A DNA stretch of 5,526 nt from positions 1 to 5,526 of the forward strand of contig JAEZID010000222.1 of the NCBI GenBank assembly GCA_023416195.1. The letters are read 5' to 3'. The translations under genes and the position numbers were made by a program. This stretch comes from Pseudomonadota bacterium (GTDB lineage: Bacteria; Pseudomonadota; Alphaproteobacteria; Azospirillales; Azospirillaceae). Positions 5,099-5,526 of this stretch are shown here, piece by piece (positions within the stretch are counted from its first letter, which is position 1; the number at the start of each line of letters is the position of its first letter). The notes below the pieces were generated by a model. That model saw only the letters and a program-made list of their open reading frames with translations. It was not told the DNA's origin and searched no databases.

Positions 5099-5526
5099 TT
5101 AGGCGGCCTTGCTGTTGCGGCCGGCCACGATTTCCTCGGTGACGTTGCGCGGCACCGGCTCGTAGTGGCTGAACTCCATCGTGTAGGACGCACGGCCCGA
5201 GGTCATGCCACGCAGCTGACCGATGTAGCCGAACATCTCGTTCAGCGGGACATGCGCCTCGACGGCGATGTTGGCGCCACGCTCCAGCTGGCCCAGCACC
5301 GTGCCGCGGCGGCGGTTCACGTCGCCGATCACGTCGCCGAGGTAATCCTCCGGCGTCACGATCTCGACCTTCATCACCGGCTCCAGCAGGATCGGGGCGC
5401 CCTTCGGCATCGCCTCGCGGAAGCAGGCCTTGGCGGCGATTTCGAACGTCAGGGCGTTCGAGTCGACGTCGTGGTACTTGCCGTCCACCAGGCGGGCGCG
5501 GAAGTCCACAGTCGGATAGCCGGCGA
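5099..5526 (-). CDS. fusA: Elongation factor G, C-terminal part (5' end outside window)
   Basis: EF-G is the GTPase that drives ribosome translocation and, with ribosome recycling factor, subunit splitting. Only about the last 141 codons are visible, covering the end of domain IV and domain V. The frame is open to the right edge, and the residues there (AGYPTVDFRARLVDG) continue a typical EF-G, so the gene is cut by the window, not truncated. The tip motif YHDVDS holds the conserved histidine equivalent to T. thermophilus H573. Domain V shows EPVMKVEIVTPEDYLGDVIG, NRRRG and HVPLNEMFGY, then SGRASYTMEFSHYEPVP. It ends in a slightly long tail, EEIVAGRNSKAA. It is followed by a strong terminator and not by tuf, so this may be a copy outside the usual str operon. 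The G domain cannot be checked here. Confidence 0.96.
   Translation of the reverse strand, partial: AGYPTVDFRARLVDGKYHDVDSNALTFEIAAKACFREAMPKGAPILLEPVMKVEIVTPEDYLGDVIGDVNRRRGTVLGQLERGANIAVEAHVPLNEMFGYIGQLRGMTSGRASYTMEFSHYEPVPRNVTEEIVAGRNSKAA

Overview
This GC-rich window looks like ordinary chromosomal housekeeping DNA of an alphaproteobacterium. Azospirillum or a close Rhodospirillales relative is my best guess, from protein flavour, base composition and the rpsM-rpsK-rpoA-rplQ order without rpsD. No tool was available to confirm the genus.

Layout: (1) 1-2379, minus strand, is the alpha ribosomal-protein operon, transcribed right to left: rpsM (uS13), rpsK (uS11), rpoA (RNA polymerase alpha) and rplQ (bL17, cut by the window edge). 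rpsM and rpoA use GTG starts. The rpoA-rplQ gap carries a GAAA-capped REP-like hairpin, and the rpsK-rpoA gap has no rpsD. (2) 2380-2765 is a 386-bp divergent control region. It holds a strong sigma70-type promoter for rpsM (TTGACA, 16 bp, TATAGT), a three-copy 16-bp tandem repeat whose last copy supplies most of the rpsM -35 box, a structured rpsM leader, and a separate promoter for pyk (TTGACA, 17 bp, TGTGAT). (3) 2766-4208, plus strand, is pyk (pyruvate kinase), with the residue set of potassium-independent enzymes. (4) 4209-4367 lies between convergent genes and is mostly one large nested inverted repeat built from an octamer (CACCAAGR / YCTTGGTG). (5) 4368-4925, minus strand, encodes an exported TPR protein. 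(6) 5031-5062 is a textbook intrinsic terminator for the minus-strand gene to its right. (7) 5099-5526, minus strand, is the 3' end of fusA (elongation factor G), with no tuf gene after it.

Functionally the window joins transcription (RpoA), translation (uS13, uS11, bL17, EF-G) and lower glycolysis (Pyk). The ribosomal operon and pyk share a divergent intergenic region, so growth-linked control of both from one locus is possible but unproven. I do not see a mobile element, CRISPR array, defence module or undescribed multi-gene system. The points worth a second look are in the intergenic DNA and in the pyruvate kinase cation-site residues.
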